From NCBI GenBank assembly GCA_963736455.1, contig CAVTON010000001.1:2666001-2730000 (forward strand): a DNA stretch of 64,000 nt, written 5' to 3'. A model generated the notes under the pieces. The model searched no databases. It was not told the origin of the DNA and worked only from the letters and a program-made list of their open reading frames with translations. Below, piece by piece: positions 41,310 to 49,403 of this stretch (positions are counted from its first letter, which is position 1; each line of letters opens with the position of its first letter). The translations under genes and the position numbers were made by a program. Origin of the DNA: DAHUXD01 sp963736455. Lineage in GTDB: Bacteria > Acidobacteriota > Thermoanaerobaculia > UBA5066 > Gp7-AA6.

Positions 41310-44300
41310 ATGGCGGGCGCAGACGACAAGCAAGGTGCGGAGCTGGCCGAGCTCGCGCGGCTGTTCATCCTGTGGCTCGCTGACAACGACCTGCCGGTCC
41401 TTCCCGGGCTGAAGGGCGCCTCGTTTGACTCGTTCGATTTCTACGCCGGGAGCTACCGGCGAGTGGTCAAGCCCCAGATGCCACCGCTGCCCCCATCGGG
41501 GATATTCCTCTCGGCGGATGACGTCAAGCGCCTCGCCAAGTATGGTCTTGGCACCCGCTACAGGATGCTCGTCACCAACCCCAATGACTCAGTCGGCGTG
41601 AGCCCGAGCGACGGTCTGCCGATCTACCACAATCGCATCGTGCGCGATCCCAAGATCCCCATGGACCGGCCGGGAGCGCTGAAGACCGTGGCGCCGATCC
41701 TCGCCTCGCTCAGTCCCGATCCAGACACGCTGGGGACCTACATCGGGAGGGACTTCTGCACCCTGACCAACAGAGTGGACCTCGTCTGGGACGACCGCGA
41801 CACGGCCGTGAGAGTTGGCTTCGATCCCAAGTACCTCTCGATCTTCGATCAGGAAACGGTTCCAAGGCTCGCCTACCAGGTCAACGTCGAGCAGATCCCA
41901 CCGCCGGAGAGCGCGGTCGACAAGGTGCTGGGAGGAAACGCCAGCAAGCAGCAGGTGCTGAGGGCCTCGCGCAAGTTCTGGGCTTATCTGCAGACCCATG
42001 CGACCTACGCCCTCCGCGACGGGGACTATTACGAGAAGTGGGAGGCCGACCGCCCGACTTCGCCCGACCAGCGGGAGATCCGGCCGGCGCTGCTGTCTCA
42101 GACCTATCTCAAGGAGAACTTTCGGGCGAACGAGATGAAGTCGGACGACGAAGTCGTGAATATTGCTGTCGGCCGCGCTTTCTTTGTCTTCCGGCTGGTG
42201 AGAGAGACCCGTCCCGGAAAACCGCCAGACCTCACAGGAGCCGAGCCTCTGGTGGCGAGTATTCCCGCGGGAACCGTCTGGCCCCCAAAGGATCCGGAGT
42301 GGGCCGACGCGCGGGTGACCGCCGCCGTCTTCAAGGTCAGCGAAGGCGGGGACACGCGGCCGAGCCACGCCCAGCCCGGACCGCTGCGGAACGGTATCGC
42401 GCCGACGCGTTTCGTCGTCGATTACAAGGCCTATCTCCGCTGGTACTACGAGGACGCGCAGCTGAAGGGGCTGCAGGACGATGAGCAGTGGTTCGAGCGC
42501 TTCCGCCGAACCTTTTTCCCCGACCAGTCGTATCGCTTCCACCTGATGGGACTGCCCCAGTACGACCGGCGCAAGGACATCTTCTTGGGCGAGCTAGAGA
42601 AACGAGCCGCCACCACGTCGCCTGGCCCGGTCCTTGACTCGGCGAAGGAGCTGCTTGCCTGGTGCCAGCAAGACCCCCGGAACTACATCCTCGCTCAGGG
42701 CCAGTACTCCGACCGGGGACGGCGGCAGCTCGTCGGTGTGACCCGTGCCGCTCACGGCAATCACAAGACTTTCGACGTCATCGAGTGGGACCCGACGACT
42801 GGCCTCGTCACCCGCATGCTGCTCGACGATTGGCTCGAAGAATGGTCGATCGCTCCCATCGCGGCCGACCTGTACGAAGCCACCAACGGCGTCATTCCGC
42901 TGGTGGGCATGGTCTTCCTCGCCGGCGCGGCACCGGTGGCCGGCCTTGCGCTCACGGCGGCAGTCGAGGAGTACGGCGTCGGGGTGATCGCGCGCAGCGT
43001 CGTGCGCAAGCTCGCCGCCCGGCTCAGCGCCAAGGAAGTGATCGACAAGATTGCCGACGAAGTCTGGGTCGAGGCCCGTCGGAAGATTCTCGCCATCGTC
43101 GTCGACTTAGTCGTGAAGTGTCTACCGACGACCGACGATCTCGCCACACGGTTCGTCCGGGGCATCATCCACGGCTACGGCGCCGGGGCCATCGACCATT
43201 ACCTCAGTGGCATCGATGCTCGCCTGGAGCGAGAGATGAAGGACGCGAAGATGGCGGTCGCCTACATGGTCTCGCCAGGCGCCACCCGCGCCTGGCAGGT
43301 CTATTCCATCGCCGACAAGGTGTGGGCGGTGACGGTCCGCGCCCAAGCGATCTACGACGCGCTGGAGAAGGTGTGGAGCGACGACCTGCCCGGGCGGGTC
43401 GTCAAGAAGGCAAAGGAGATCAGCCAAGTCCTCGGCGGCGTCGTCCTCATCCTACTGGTCGTCCTTCTCTACATGCTCGAGATGTCGAGCTCCAAGGCCG
43501 AGGCGCAGCGGCTGAAGACAAAGGCCTGGGTGGAGGAGCAGACCAAAGCCCTGAAGTTCATGATCCAGGAGACCGGCGATCACTTGATCGAGTACGCCAA
43601 GAAGCTCCGCAAGGTGATCAATGAGTTGAAGAGCAAGCAGCAGGAAGTAAGGCCCGAGCATTTGCGCGACGCCGACGAGGACCTCGCCCAGCACGTCAAA
43701 GCCTCGCTGGCCAAGGCGGCGACCGATCTGACCGGGATCACCGATCTCCTCGCACTCTTTCTGAAGAGGATGGGTGTCTCCACCTGGCAAGACCTCGAAG
43801 AGCTGCGCCTGCCGGAGCTTCTCGCCCGAGGGTACGACGCCTTCCCGGTGGACGCCCTCCTGCCGACCTCCTGGAGAAGGCGGGTGAGAGTATGGGTGAG
43901 TTATTGGGCGGGCTGGGATCCAGCGGGCTGTGGTGCCCAAGGAGATCAAGAAGACCGGCAGTTTCCTGTTCGGCCGGCCGACCTCGAAGCTGGCAAAGCG
44001 GGGACTCGCGGACCGTACCTGGCGGTTCCTCCTGCACGCCCTGGTGCAGCCCTTCGAGGACCTGACCAAGCTCCCCTCGCGCCTCGCCGCAGTGATGAAG
44101 GCGACCGCGCCGGACGACGCGCCGCAGTTCCAGCGCTACAAGCCGACCAAGAAGATCAGCTTCACGGAGTTCGTCGAAGACATGCTGGACCACGACGCCA
44201 CCCTGCAGGCGCGCTGGCCGTCCTCGTGGAGGACGGCACAATCGAGATGGAACTTGGCACCCTGATCCAAAGTGCTGCGAATCACCCGCCGCCGGCCTTC

Positions 44301-44534
44301 GCGAAGCTTACCGGGGGCGAAGTCGGGTGGCCCATCAACGCCATCATGTTCGTGCTCTCGTCCTGGCTGCGTGTGGGCATTCGCGAGATCATCGCGATCT
44401 TCTTCAAGCTTGAGGACCCTCTGGCCAAGGGCTTCAGCCTGAAGGACCTATTCGCCCTGATCGGCCTCGACATCCCACTCGACCATCCAGACGTCCAGAA
44501 GCTAGAGACGAAGTTCAAGGCGATGGTCCACTGA
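41310..44534 (+). CDS. Large unrecognised membrane-associated protein, island gene 2; locally frameshifted
   Basis: The ATG directly follows the stop of gene 1, with a GAGG site. The open frame is 1074 residues and unrecognised. Features: a soluble N-terminal half (WAYLQTHATYALRDGDYYEK, FRRTFFPDQSYRFHLMGLPQ), hydrophobic segments near residues 528-552 and 708-725 (VVLILLVVLLYML), a coiled coil (about 728-805) and a hydrophobic C-terminal stretch near 1010-1035. Between about 43858 and 44212 the main frame reads as Arg/Pro/Gly noise, while plausible protein continues in other frames: DLLEKAGESMGELLGGLGSS, then PKEIKKTGSFLFGRPTSKLA and KKISFTEFVEDMLDHDA. So small compensating indels cluster there, real or artefactual. 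Confidence 0.65.
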   Translation: MAGADDKQGAELAELARLFILWLADNDLPVLPGLKGASFDSFDFYAGSYRRVVKPQMPPLPPSGIFLSADDVKRLAKYGLGTRYRMLVTNPNDSVGVSPSDGLPIYHNRIVRDPKIPMDRPGALKTVAPILASLSPDPDTLGTYIGRDFCTLTNRVDLVWDDRDTAVRVGFDPKYLSIFDQETVPRLAYQVNVEQIPPPESAVDKVLGGNASKQQVLRASRKFWAYLQTHATYALRDGDYYEKWEADRPTSPDQREIRPALLSQTYLKENFRANEMKSDDEVVNIAVGRAFFVFRLVRETRPGKPPDLTGAEPLVASIPAGTVWPPKDPEWADARVTAAVFKVSEGGDTRPSHAQPGPLRNGIAPTRFVVDYKAYLRWYYEDAQLKGLQDDEQWFERFRRTFFPDQSYRFHLMGLPQYDRRKDIFLGELEKRAATTSPGPVLDSAKELLAWCQQDPRNYILAQGQYSDRGRRQLVGVTRAAHGNHKTFDVIEWDPTTGLVTRMLLDDWLEEWSIAPIAADLYEATNGVIPLVGMVFLAGAAPVAGLALTAAVEEYGVGVIARSVVRKLAARLSAKEVIDKIADEVWVEARRKILAIVVDLVVKCLPTTDDLATRFVRGIIHGYGAGAIDHYLSGIDARLEREMKDAKMAVAYMVSPGATRAWQVYSIADKVWAVTVRAQAIYDALEKVWSDDLPGRVVKKAKEISQVLGGVVLILLVVLLYMLEMSSSKAEAQRLKTKAWVEEQTKALKFMIQETGDHLIEYAKKLRKVINELKSKQQEVRPEHLRDADEDLAQHVKASLAKAATDLTGITDLLALFLKRMGVSTWQDLEELRLPELLARGYDAFPVDALLPTSWRRRVRVWVSYWAGWDPAGCGAQGDQEDRQFPVRPADLEAGKAGTRGPYLAVPPARPGAALRGPDQAPLAPRRSDEGDRAGRRAAVPALQADQEDQLHGVRRRHAGPRRHPAGALAVLVEDGTIEMELGTLIQSAANHPPPAFAKLTGGEVGWPINAIMFVLSSWLRVGIREIIAIFFKLEDPLAKGFSLKDLFALIGLDIPLDHPDVQKLETKFKAMVH

Positions 44535-44814
44535 GGCGTCGGTTGCTTTACGCGGAACGGCCGAGATGCTGCTTCGAACCTTCCTCTGCTCATTCGGATC
44601 GAGGAGAGGGCAAGGGCTCCTCCAAACGATCCTGGGGAGTCGTACGGAGCGATCGGCTCTGCTTCTAAGGGCCCTCGTAGGAAAGATCCGGCTCGAGCCC
44701 GTGGCGAACGAGGGAGGAAGGTCTATTACCCGGCCGTTTCTAAGCTGCAGGCCCTAGCCTTCCTCGACGTCGGGCCGACGCCGGAGGACCCGGAGCCCGG
44801 TTCTACTTCTTTTC

Positions 44815-44839
44815 AATGGTGGAGGCGGCGGGAGTTGAA
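44815..44839 (+). repeat. Right direct repeat at the ssrA 3' end (att-like)
   Basis: Identical 25-bp partner of 38063-38087. Here the sequence continues into the intact tmRNA gene, so integration restored the functional 3' end. Confidence 0.8.
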
Positions 44840-45177
44840 CCCGCGTCCGGAAGCGTTGCGGGAGAGGCCACTCCATGCTCAGCCTCTTCTTGGTTCTCGC
44901 CCCGCCGCCTCGAGAAGAGGCAAAACGGCGGAAGGGCAACCCCGAATTCGTTTCGCGGCTCCGTCCGGGGGACCGGAGCCGCTACACCCGAATTTCGCGA
45001 CGTCGGCCGGAGCGCGTCGGGTGCGCTCACCGTCCAACGAGGCTACTTAATTAAGCAGCCAGAGCGAAGTTGCTGTTGTTCGCAGCTACTATTTTTCACC
45101 CTGCTTTTACGAGGAGGGGTGAGACCTCGGCATGCAACCTCTCGCGCAATCGTCCCCGTCGAAGCCGTTTCGCCCCC
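44817..45177 (-). ncRNA. ssrA: Transfer-messenger RNA (tmRNA)
   Basis: About 361 nt. The 5' end begins GGGGGCGAAACGGCTTCGAC and the 3' end carries the T-arm GGTTCAACTCCCGCC followed by an acceptor strand and encoded CCA, so the tRNA-like domain closes. The tag frame (45083 down to 45051) reads ANNSNFALAA followed by TAA TAA-like stops, preceded by the usual TAGTAGCT region. Together with SmpB it rescues stalled ribosomes and tags the product for proteolysis. The 3' end is the integration site of the adjacent island, so the native downstream terminator has been displaced. Confidence 0.97.
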
Positions 45178-45211
45178 ACGGCCGATGCGCGACTCAAAGA
45201 TCGGACTCGTA

Positions 45212-45217
45212 ATTCTA
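45212..45217 (-). promoter_or_regulatory. Possible -10 box of ssrA
   Basis: On the minus strand TAGAAT occurs 35 bases upstream of the mature tmRNA 5' end, in a less GC-rich stretch. The -35 region (TCAAGA) is poor. The implied 5' leader of about 25 nt would be removed by RNase P. Confidence 0.4.
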
Positions 45218-45276
45218 CCATTGGCTTCATCCATTCTTGACACGGCCCGGGAACCGGCATGGAATGCCGGAGCGCC

Positions 45277-45675
45277 ATGGTCAAACCCAAAGATGATCTG
45301 ATCGTCGTCGTCACCTCCGTGGGCACGGAGGAACAGGCGCTCGACGTCGCCCACGCCATCGTGCGCGCCCGCCGCGCCGCCTGCGTCAACATCATTCCGA
45401 ACGTCCACTCGGTCTATCGGTGGAAGGGCCGGGTGTGCGACGACGGCGAGATGCTCCTCGTGATCAAGACGCGGGCCTCGCAGTTCGAGGCCGTCCGCGA
45501 GACGATCCAGCGCGTCAACACGTACGAGCTGCCGGAGGTCCTCGGTTACCGCGTGGACATGGCCTCCTCCGGCTTCGCCGCCTGGATCGAGAAGATGACG
45601 ACGCCGAAAACGCGCGCCGCTGCCGCCGCTCCCGCGAAGCGCAAAGCCCGCGCGAAGGCCTCGAAGAAGAAGTAG
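45277..45675 (+). CDS. cutA: CutA-like divalent-cation tolerance protein with basic tail
   Basis: A 132-residue protein from the ATG at 45277 (GGAG site). Residues 8-105 are the CutA1 fold, with VVVTSVGTEEQALDVAHAIV, the conserved ACVNIIPNVHSVYRWKG and TYELPEVLGYRVD. CutA forms very stable trimers; its role in metal tolerance is uncertain. The last 25 residues are a Lys/Ala-rich tail (AKRKARAKASKKK) that standard CutA proteins lack and that resembles histone H1-like tails. It converges on the transsulfuration operon with 8 bp between stops. Confidence 0.92.
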   Translation: MVKPKDDLIVVVTSVGTEEQALDVAHAIVRARRAACVNIIPNVHSVYRWKGRVCDDGEMLLVIKTRASQFEAVRETIQRVNTYELPEVLGYRVDMASSGFAAWIEKMTTPKTRAAAAAPAKRKARAKASKKK

Positions 45676-45683
45676 CGCCCCGC

Positions 45684-46826
45684 CTATTTCGCCGCGGTCA
45701 GCGCCTGGTCGAGGTCCGCGAGGATGTCCTCGATGTCCTCGATGCCGACCGAGATCCTCACCAGTCCCTCCGTCACGCCGAGCCGCCGACGCTCCTCCTC
45801 GGGGATCGAGGCATGCGTCATGGTCGCGGGATGCGAGATCAGGGTCTCGACGCCGCCGAGGCTCTCGCCGAGGGAGCACAGGCGCACCTTGCCGAGAAAG
45901 GCCGTGGCGCCGTCGAGCGATCCGAGGTCGAACGAGATCATCGCGCCGAAGCCGGACATCTGTTTCTTCGCGAGCGCGTGCTGCGGGTGGGACGCCAGTC
46001 CCGGATAGTTCACCTTGCGGACCTTCGGATGCTTCGCGAGGTGATCCGCCACGGCGCGGCCGTTCGATTCGTGCCGCTCCATGCGGACGACGAGGGTCTT
46101 GATGCCGCGCAGGACGAGCCACGAGTCCATCGGCGAGAGAATCGCGCCGGAGCTGTTCTGGACGAACGAGAGCCACTCGACGTGCTCCTTCGACTTCGCG
46201 ATCGCGGCCCCGCCGACGGTGTCGGAATGGCCGCCGAGAAACTTCGTCGTCGAGTGCATCACGATGTCCGCGCCGAGCGAGAGCGGCTTCTGCAGGTACG
46301 GCGAGGCGAAGGTGTTGTCCACGACGACGACGGCGCCGTTGCGGTGGGCGAGCTCCGAGAGGGCCGCGATGTCGGCGAGCTGCATCGTCGGATTCGTCGG
46401 CGATTCGAGGTGGAGCATCTTCGTCTCGGGCCGGATCGCCCGTTCCACCTCCTCCGGACGAGCGGTATCCACGAACGAGAACTCGACGCCGTAGTTCGCG
46501 AGGATCTTCGTGTAATAGCGGTAGGTGCCGCCGTAGGTCATGTTCGAGCAGACGACATGGTCGCCCGTCCTGACGAGCGTCGAGATCGCCGTGATCGCCG
46601 CCATCCCGGAGGCGAACGCCCGGGCACCGGCGCCGCCTTCGAGCACGGCGAGATTGGTTTCGAGCGCGGTACGCGTCGGGTTCTGCGTCCGGCCGTACTC
46701 CCAGCCCTTGTTCCTGCCGAGCCCCTCCTGGACGTACGTGGAGGTTTGGTAGATCGGGACCGCGACGGCGCCGGTCGTCGGGTCGGGCTCATTGCCCGCG
46801 TGGATGCAGTCGGTCGAAAAGCCCAT
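45684..46826 (-). CDS. PLP-dependent transsulfuration enzyme (cystathionine gamma-synthase/lyase family)
   Basis: The ATG at 46826 is preceded by AAAGGA; the longer frame upstream overlaps the next gene and is not coding. The 380-residue protein is a complete Cys/Met-metabolism PLP enzyme: YGRTQNPTRTALE, ASGMAAITAI, and the PLP lysine in HSTTKFLGGHSDTVGG (about residue 200), with SLGGVETLISHPATMTH near the end. The family cannot be split into MetB and cystathionine gamma-lyase by eye. Because it is 14 bp downstream of a cystathionine beta-synthase/cysteine synthase gene, the reverse pathway from homocysteine to cysteine is likely (inference). Confidence 0.9.
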   Translation of the reverse strand: MGFSTDCIHAGNEPDPTTGAVAVPIYQTSTYVQEGLGRNKGWEYGRTQNPTRTALETNLAVLEGGAGARAFASGMAAITAISTLVRTGDHVVCSNMTYGGTYRYYTKILANYGVEFSFVDTARPEEVERAIRPETKMLHLESPTNPTMQLADIAALSELAHRNGAVVVVDNTFASPYLQKPLSLGADIVMHSTTKFLGGHSDTVGGAAIAKSKEHVEWLSFVQNSSGAILSPMDSWLVLRGIKTLVVRMERHESNGRAVADHLAKHPKVRKVNYPGLASHPQHALAKKQMSGFGAMISFDLGSLDGATAFLGKVRLCSLGESLGGVETLISHPATMTHASIPEEERRRLGVTEGLVRISVGIEDIEDILADLDQALTAAK

Positions 46827-46840
46827 GATGTCCTTTCTCG

Positions 46841-47797
46841 CTATCCCTTCGGCCGCGAGGCCGCGAAGATCCCCTGGTCCGGATAGCGCTCGGCGCCGTC
46901 CGGGAAGAGCGTGACGACGGTCTTGTCCGGACCGAGGCGCTCCGCGATCCGCAGGGCGCCCGCCGCGGCGGCGCCGGAGGAGCCGCCGACCGAGAGCCCC
47001 TCCTCGCGGGCGATCTGGCGGCACGTGTCGAAGGCTTCCTTGTCGCGGATCTCGAGCGTCTCGTCGATGAGCGAACGGTCGAGGATCGGCCAGATCTTCG
47101 AGAGTCCGATTCCCTCGACCTCGTGCGGTCCCGGCGGTCCGCCGGCGAGGATCGACCCCTGCGGCTCGACCGCGACGCGCAGCACACCGGGATGCTTTTC
47201 GCCGAGGTGGCGCGCGACCCCGACGAAGGTGCCGGTCGTTCCGACGCCCGCCACCCAGGCATGGATCGGCCCGTCGATCGCCGCGGCGATCTCGGCCCCG
47301 GTGGTGCGGTAGTGAGTGAGCGGGTTGACGGGATTCTGGAACTGGTCCGGAACGAAGGCGCCGGCGATCTTCTCGGCGATCTGGCGCGCGCGATCCACCG
47401 CGCCGCTCATCATCGCGTCGGCCGGCGTGCGCACGACCTCGGTTCCGAGCGCCCGCATCAGCTTGGCCTTCACGTGTCCGTAGCCCTCGGGCATGACGAT
47501 CACACACCGGTAGCCTCGCGCCGCCGCGACCATGGCGAGCGCCACTCCCGTATTGCCCGAGGTCGCCTCGACGATCGTGCCTCCGGGTGCGAGCAGGCCG
47601 CGCGCTTCCGCGTCCTCGACCATCGCGAGGGCGATGCGATCCTTGACCGAACCGCCGGGGTTGAACCACTCGAGCTTGGCGAAGATGCGGGCCGCGCCGC
47701 GGGCGAAGCGCTTGAGCTCGACGAGTGGAGTCCCGCCGACGAGCCCGAGCACGCTCGCGGCATCGGCGGATCCGGCGGGAGAGGGCTTGGCGGCCAC
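46841..47797 (-). CDS. Cysteine synthase / cystathionine beta-synthase-like PLP enzyme
   Basis: About 318 residues from a GTG at 47797. The open frame continues upstream to 47833, but that part crosses an intrinsic terminator and is unlikely to be translated. It has the fold type II PLP signature NPGGSVKDRIAL with the Schiff-base lysine, the substrate loop EATSGNTGVALAM and the phosphate-binding GVGTTGTFVGV. No C-terminal CBS domain pair is present. It forms an operon with the transsulfuration enzyme downstream. No ribosome site or promoter is obvious between the terminator and the start. Confidence 0.88.
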   Translation of the reverse strand: MAAKPSPAGSADAASVLGLVGGTPLVELKRFARGAARIFAKLEWFNPGGSVKDRIALAMVEDAEARGLLAPGGTIVEATSGNTGVALAMVAAARGYRCVIVMPEGYGHVKAKLMRALGTEVVRTPADAMMSGAVDRARQIAEKIAGAFVPDQFQNPVNPLTHYRTTGAEIAAAIDGPIHAWVAGVGTTGTFVGVARHLGEKHPGVLRVAVEPQGSILAGGPPGPHEVEGIGLSKIWPILDRSLIDETLEIRDKEAFDTCRQIAREEGLSVGGSSGAAAAGALRIAERLGPDKTVVTLFPDGAERYPDQGIFAASRPKG

Positions 47798-47814
47798 GCG
47801 GCTTTCGACGATAG

Positions 47815-47844
47815 CAAAAAAGCCCCGGCGCAAGGCCGGGGCTT
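47815..47844 (-). terminator. Intrinsic terminator after the zinc-ribbon gene
   Basis: A 10-bp perfect stem AAGCCCCGGC / GCCGGGGCTT with a five-base loop. On the minus strand it is followed by six T residues (47816-47821). It ends the zinc-ribbon transcript only 18 bp before the cysteine-synthase start, so it may also control that gene by readthrough. Confidence 0.85.
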
Positions 47845-47867
47845 CGGAATCGAAAGAGAGAGACGGT

Positions 47868-48167
47868 CTAGTAGGACTGCTGAGCGCGTCGCGCCGAGTA
47901 GCACTCGCGGCAGTAGACCGGCTTGCCGTTGGTCGGGTTGAACGGAACCTGGGTCTGCTTGCCGCAGCCGTCGCAGGTCACGTCGTAGAAGGTCCGCTCG
48001 CGGCCCTCTCCCGAAGACATCTTGCGCTTGTCGCGGCAGGGCTTGCACCGCTTGGGCTCGTTGGTGAATCCCTTGCGGGCATAAAACTCCTGATCATCCG
48101 CCGAGAAGAGAAACGTGCCGCCGCAGTCGACGCAAGTCAGGTTCTTGTCCGTGTATTGCTGCATCAT
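47868..48167 (-). CDS. Small zinc-ribbon protein
   Basis: A 99-residue protein from the ATG at 48167 (a second Met follows directly). It has four CxxC pairs: CVDC (about residue 12), CKPC (about 42), CDGC and CREC in the C-terminal half, so it probably holds two zinc ions. The first half matches the probable zinc-ribbon/CxxC-x(n)-CxxC family with FLFSADDQEFYARKGF; the second resembles short DksA-like or ribosomal zinc ribbons. Function is unknown. It is monocistronic, followed by a strong terminator. Confidence 0.85.
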   Translation of the reverse strand: MMQQYTDKNLTCVDCGGTFLFSADDQEFYARKGFTNEPKRCKPCRDKRKMSSGEGRERTFYDVTCDGCGKQTQVPFNPTNGKPVYCRECYSARRAQQSY

Positions 48168-48571
48168 GGAATTTACAGACTCCCTGGGTTTCATCCCTGG
48201 GCCGGCGGCGGCAGTCATTCCGCAAGCCGGCGAAAAAAAATGGTGAATCGGTTGCACAACTCTGGAAACGCCGGCGACCGAGCGCCGGAACTCGCTCTCT
48301 CTAGGACCGACCCCCTTTCGGACGCGCGTACGCCTCCCCGCGAAGGCGGACGGATGGGGGAAGGAAAAACATAATGGCGACGATTGAGATGTGCGGGGTC
48401 TTCAACTAAAAAGCTGGCGCAAAGTAGCACGGGGTTTGTAAGGGTTGCAAGGGGAATAACTGACCGGAAGGACAGGGCAAGCACAAGGGCGGCCGAAAAG
48501 GCCGTAGGGGCGGCCCCTGCGGCCGCCCGGGGCAGGGCAAGCCCCGCCCCTGCATGAAGTTACGCCAACCA
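48168..48571. other. Intergenic region between zinc-ribbon gene and thiG
   Basis: Gap of 404 bp. It carries the promoter side of the zinc-ribbon gene and a GC-rich dispersed repeat at 48501-48552. An A-rich run lies at 48234-48240. I see no gene or RNA in it. Confidence 0.6.
48501..48552 (+). repeat. Dispersed GC-rich inverted repeat, copy 1
   Basis: About 50 bp with internal palindromes (ggggcggcccc; ggcaagccccgcccc). Its reverse complement recurs at 59922-59975 with only a few differences. Likely a REP-like intergenic element. Confidence 0.65.
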
Positions 48572-49393
48572 CTAGGATCCGATGACGCCCGTCACGGGCG
48601 AAGACGCCGTGGCGTACCGCTTCTTCGGAATCCGTCCCGCGAGAAAGGCGTCTCGTCCCGACCGCACGGCATCGCGCATCGCACGCGCCATCCGCACCGG
48701 GTCCCGCGCGCCCGCGATCCCCGTGTTCATCAGGACTCCCGCGGCGCCGAGCTCCATCGCGACGCATGCGTCGGAGGCCGTGCCCACGCCCGCATCCACG
48801 ATGACGGGAACCCGCGCCCGCTCGAGGATGATCGAAATGGAGTTGGGGTTCTGGATGCCCAGGCCGGATCCGATCGGCGCGCCGAGCGGCATGACCGCGG
48901 CCGCGCCCGCGTCTTCGAGCCGGCGGCAGACGATCGGATCGTCGGACGTGTAGGGGAAGACGACGAACCCGTCCTTGACGAGAGTCGTCGTTGCGGCGAG
49001 GAGCGCCTGGTTGTCGGGCCAGAGCGTCTGCTCGTCGCCGAGGACCTCGAGCTTGACCCAGTTCGACAATCCGACCTCGCGTCCGAGGCGCGCGGCGCGC
49101 ACCGCGTCCTCGGCGTTGTAGCAGCCGGCCGTGTTCGGAAGCAGCGTCATGCCGCGCGGAACGTAATCGAGCAGCGATTCCTTGGAGCGATCGGTCAGGT
49201 TGACGCGGCGGACGGCGACGGTGACGATCTCCGCCGCCGACTCCTCCAGCGCGGCCTTCATCAGCGGGAACGTCGCATACTTGCCGGTCCCGACGATCAG
49301 GCGCGAACCGAAGGTCTTTCCGCCGAACACGAACGGGTCCAGGGCCGGCGCGGCGGCGGCGGGAGGCTCGACGGCCGGCGGCAGTGTCGCCAT
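48572..49393 (-). CDS. thiG: Thiazole synthase
   Basis: A 273-residue TIM-barrel protein with FGSRLIVGTGKYATF at the N-side, the Schiff-base lysine in WVKLEVLGDE, VMPLGAPIGSGLGIQN and PVIVDAGVGTASDA. It forms the thiazole ring of thiamine from deoxyxylulose 5-phosphate, dehydroglycine and ThiS thiocarboxylate. An extra Ala/Pro-rich segment of about 20 residues precedes the usual start. No thiS or thiH is adjacent, and no TPP riboswitch is seen because panC ends only 10 bp upstream. Confidence 0.95.
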   Translation of the reverse strand: MATLPPAVEPPAAAAPALDPFVFGGKTFGSRLIVGTGKYATFPLMKAALEESAAEIVTVAVRRVNLTDRSKESLLDYVPRGMTLLPNTAGCYNAEDAVRAARLGREVGLSNWVKLEVLGDEQTLWPDNQALLAATTTLVKDGFVVFPYTSDDPIVCRRLEDAGAAAVMPLGAPIGSGLGIQNPNSISIILERARVPVIVDAGVGTASDACVAMELGAAGVLMNTGIAGARDPVRMARAMRDAVRSGRDAFLAGRIPKKRYATASSPVTGVIGS

Positions 49394-49403
49394 CCCTTCG
49401 ATC

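Larger units (their letters stand above)
38063..44839. mobile_element. Genomic island integrated at the 3' end of ssrA
   Basis: A 6.75-kb segment bounded by two identical 25-bp direct repeats, the right one forming the functional 3' end of the tmRNA gene. It contains two large plus-strand genes with no recognised homology and one small divergent gene. No integrase, excisionase or conjugation gene is visible, so the element is either a remnant or is mobilised in trans. A minus-strand open stretch (38187 towards the repeat, ending in a proline run through it) could be a relic tail of a recombinase, but none of the catalytic Arg/His/Tyr boxes are present. Confidence 0.7.
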
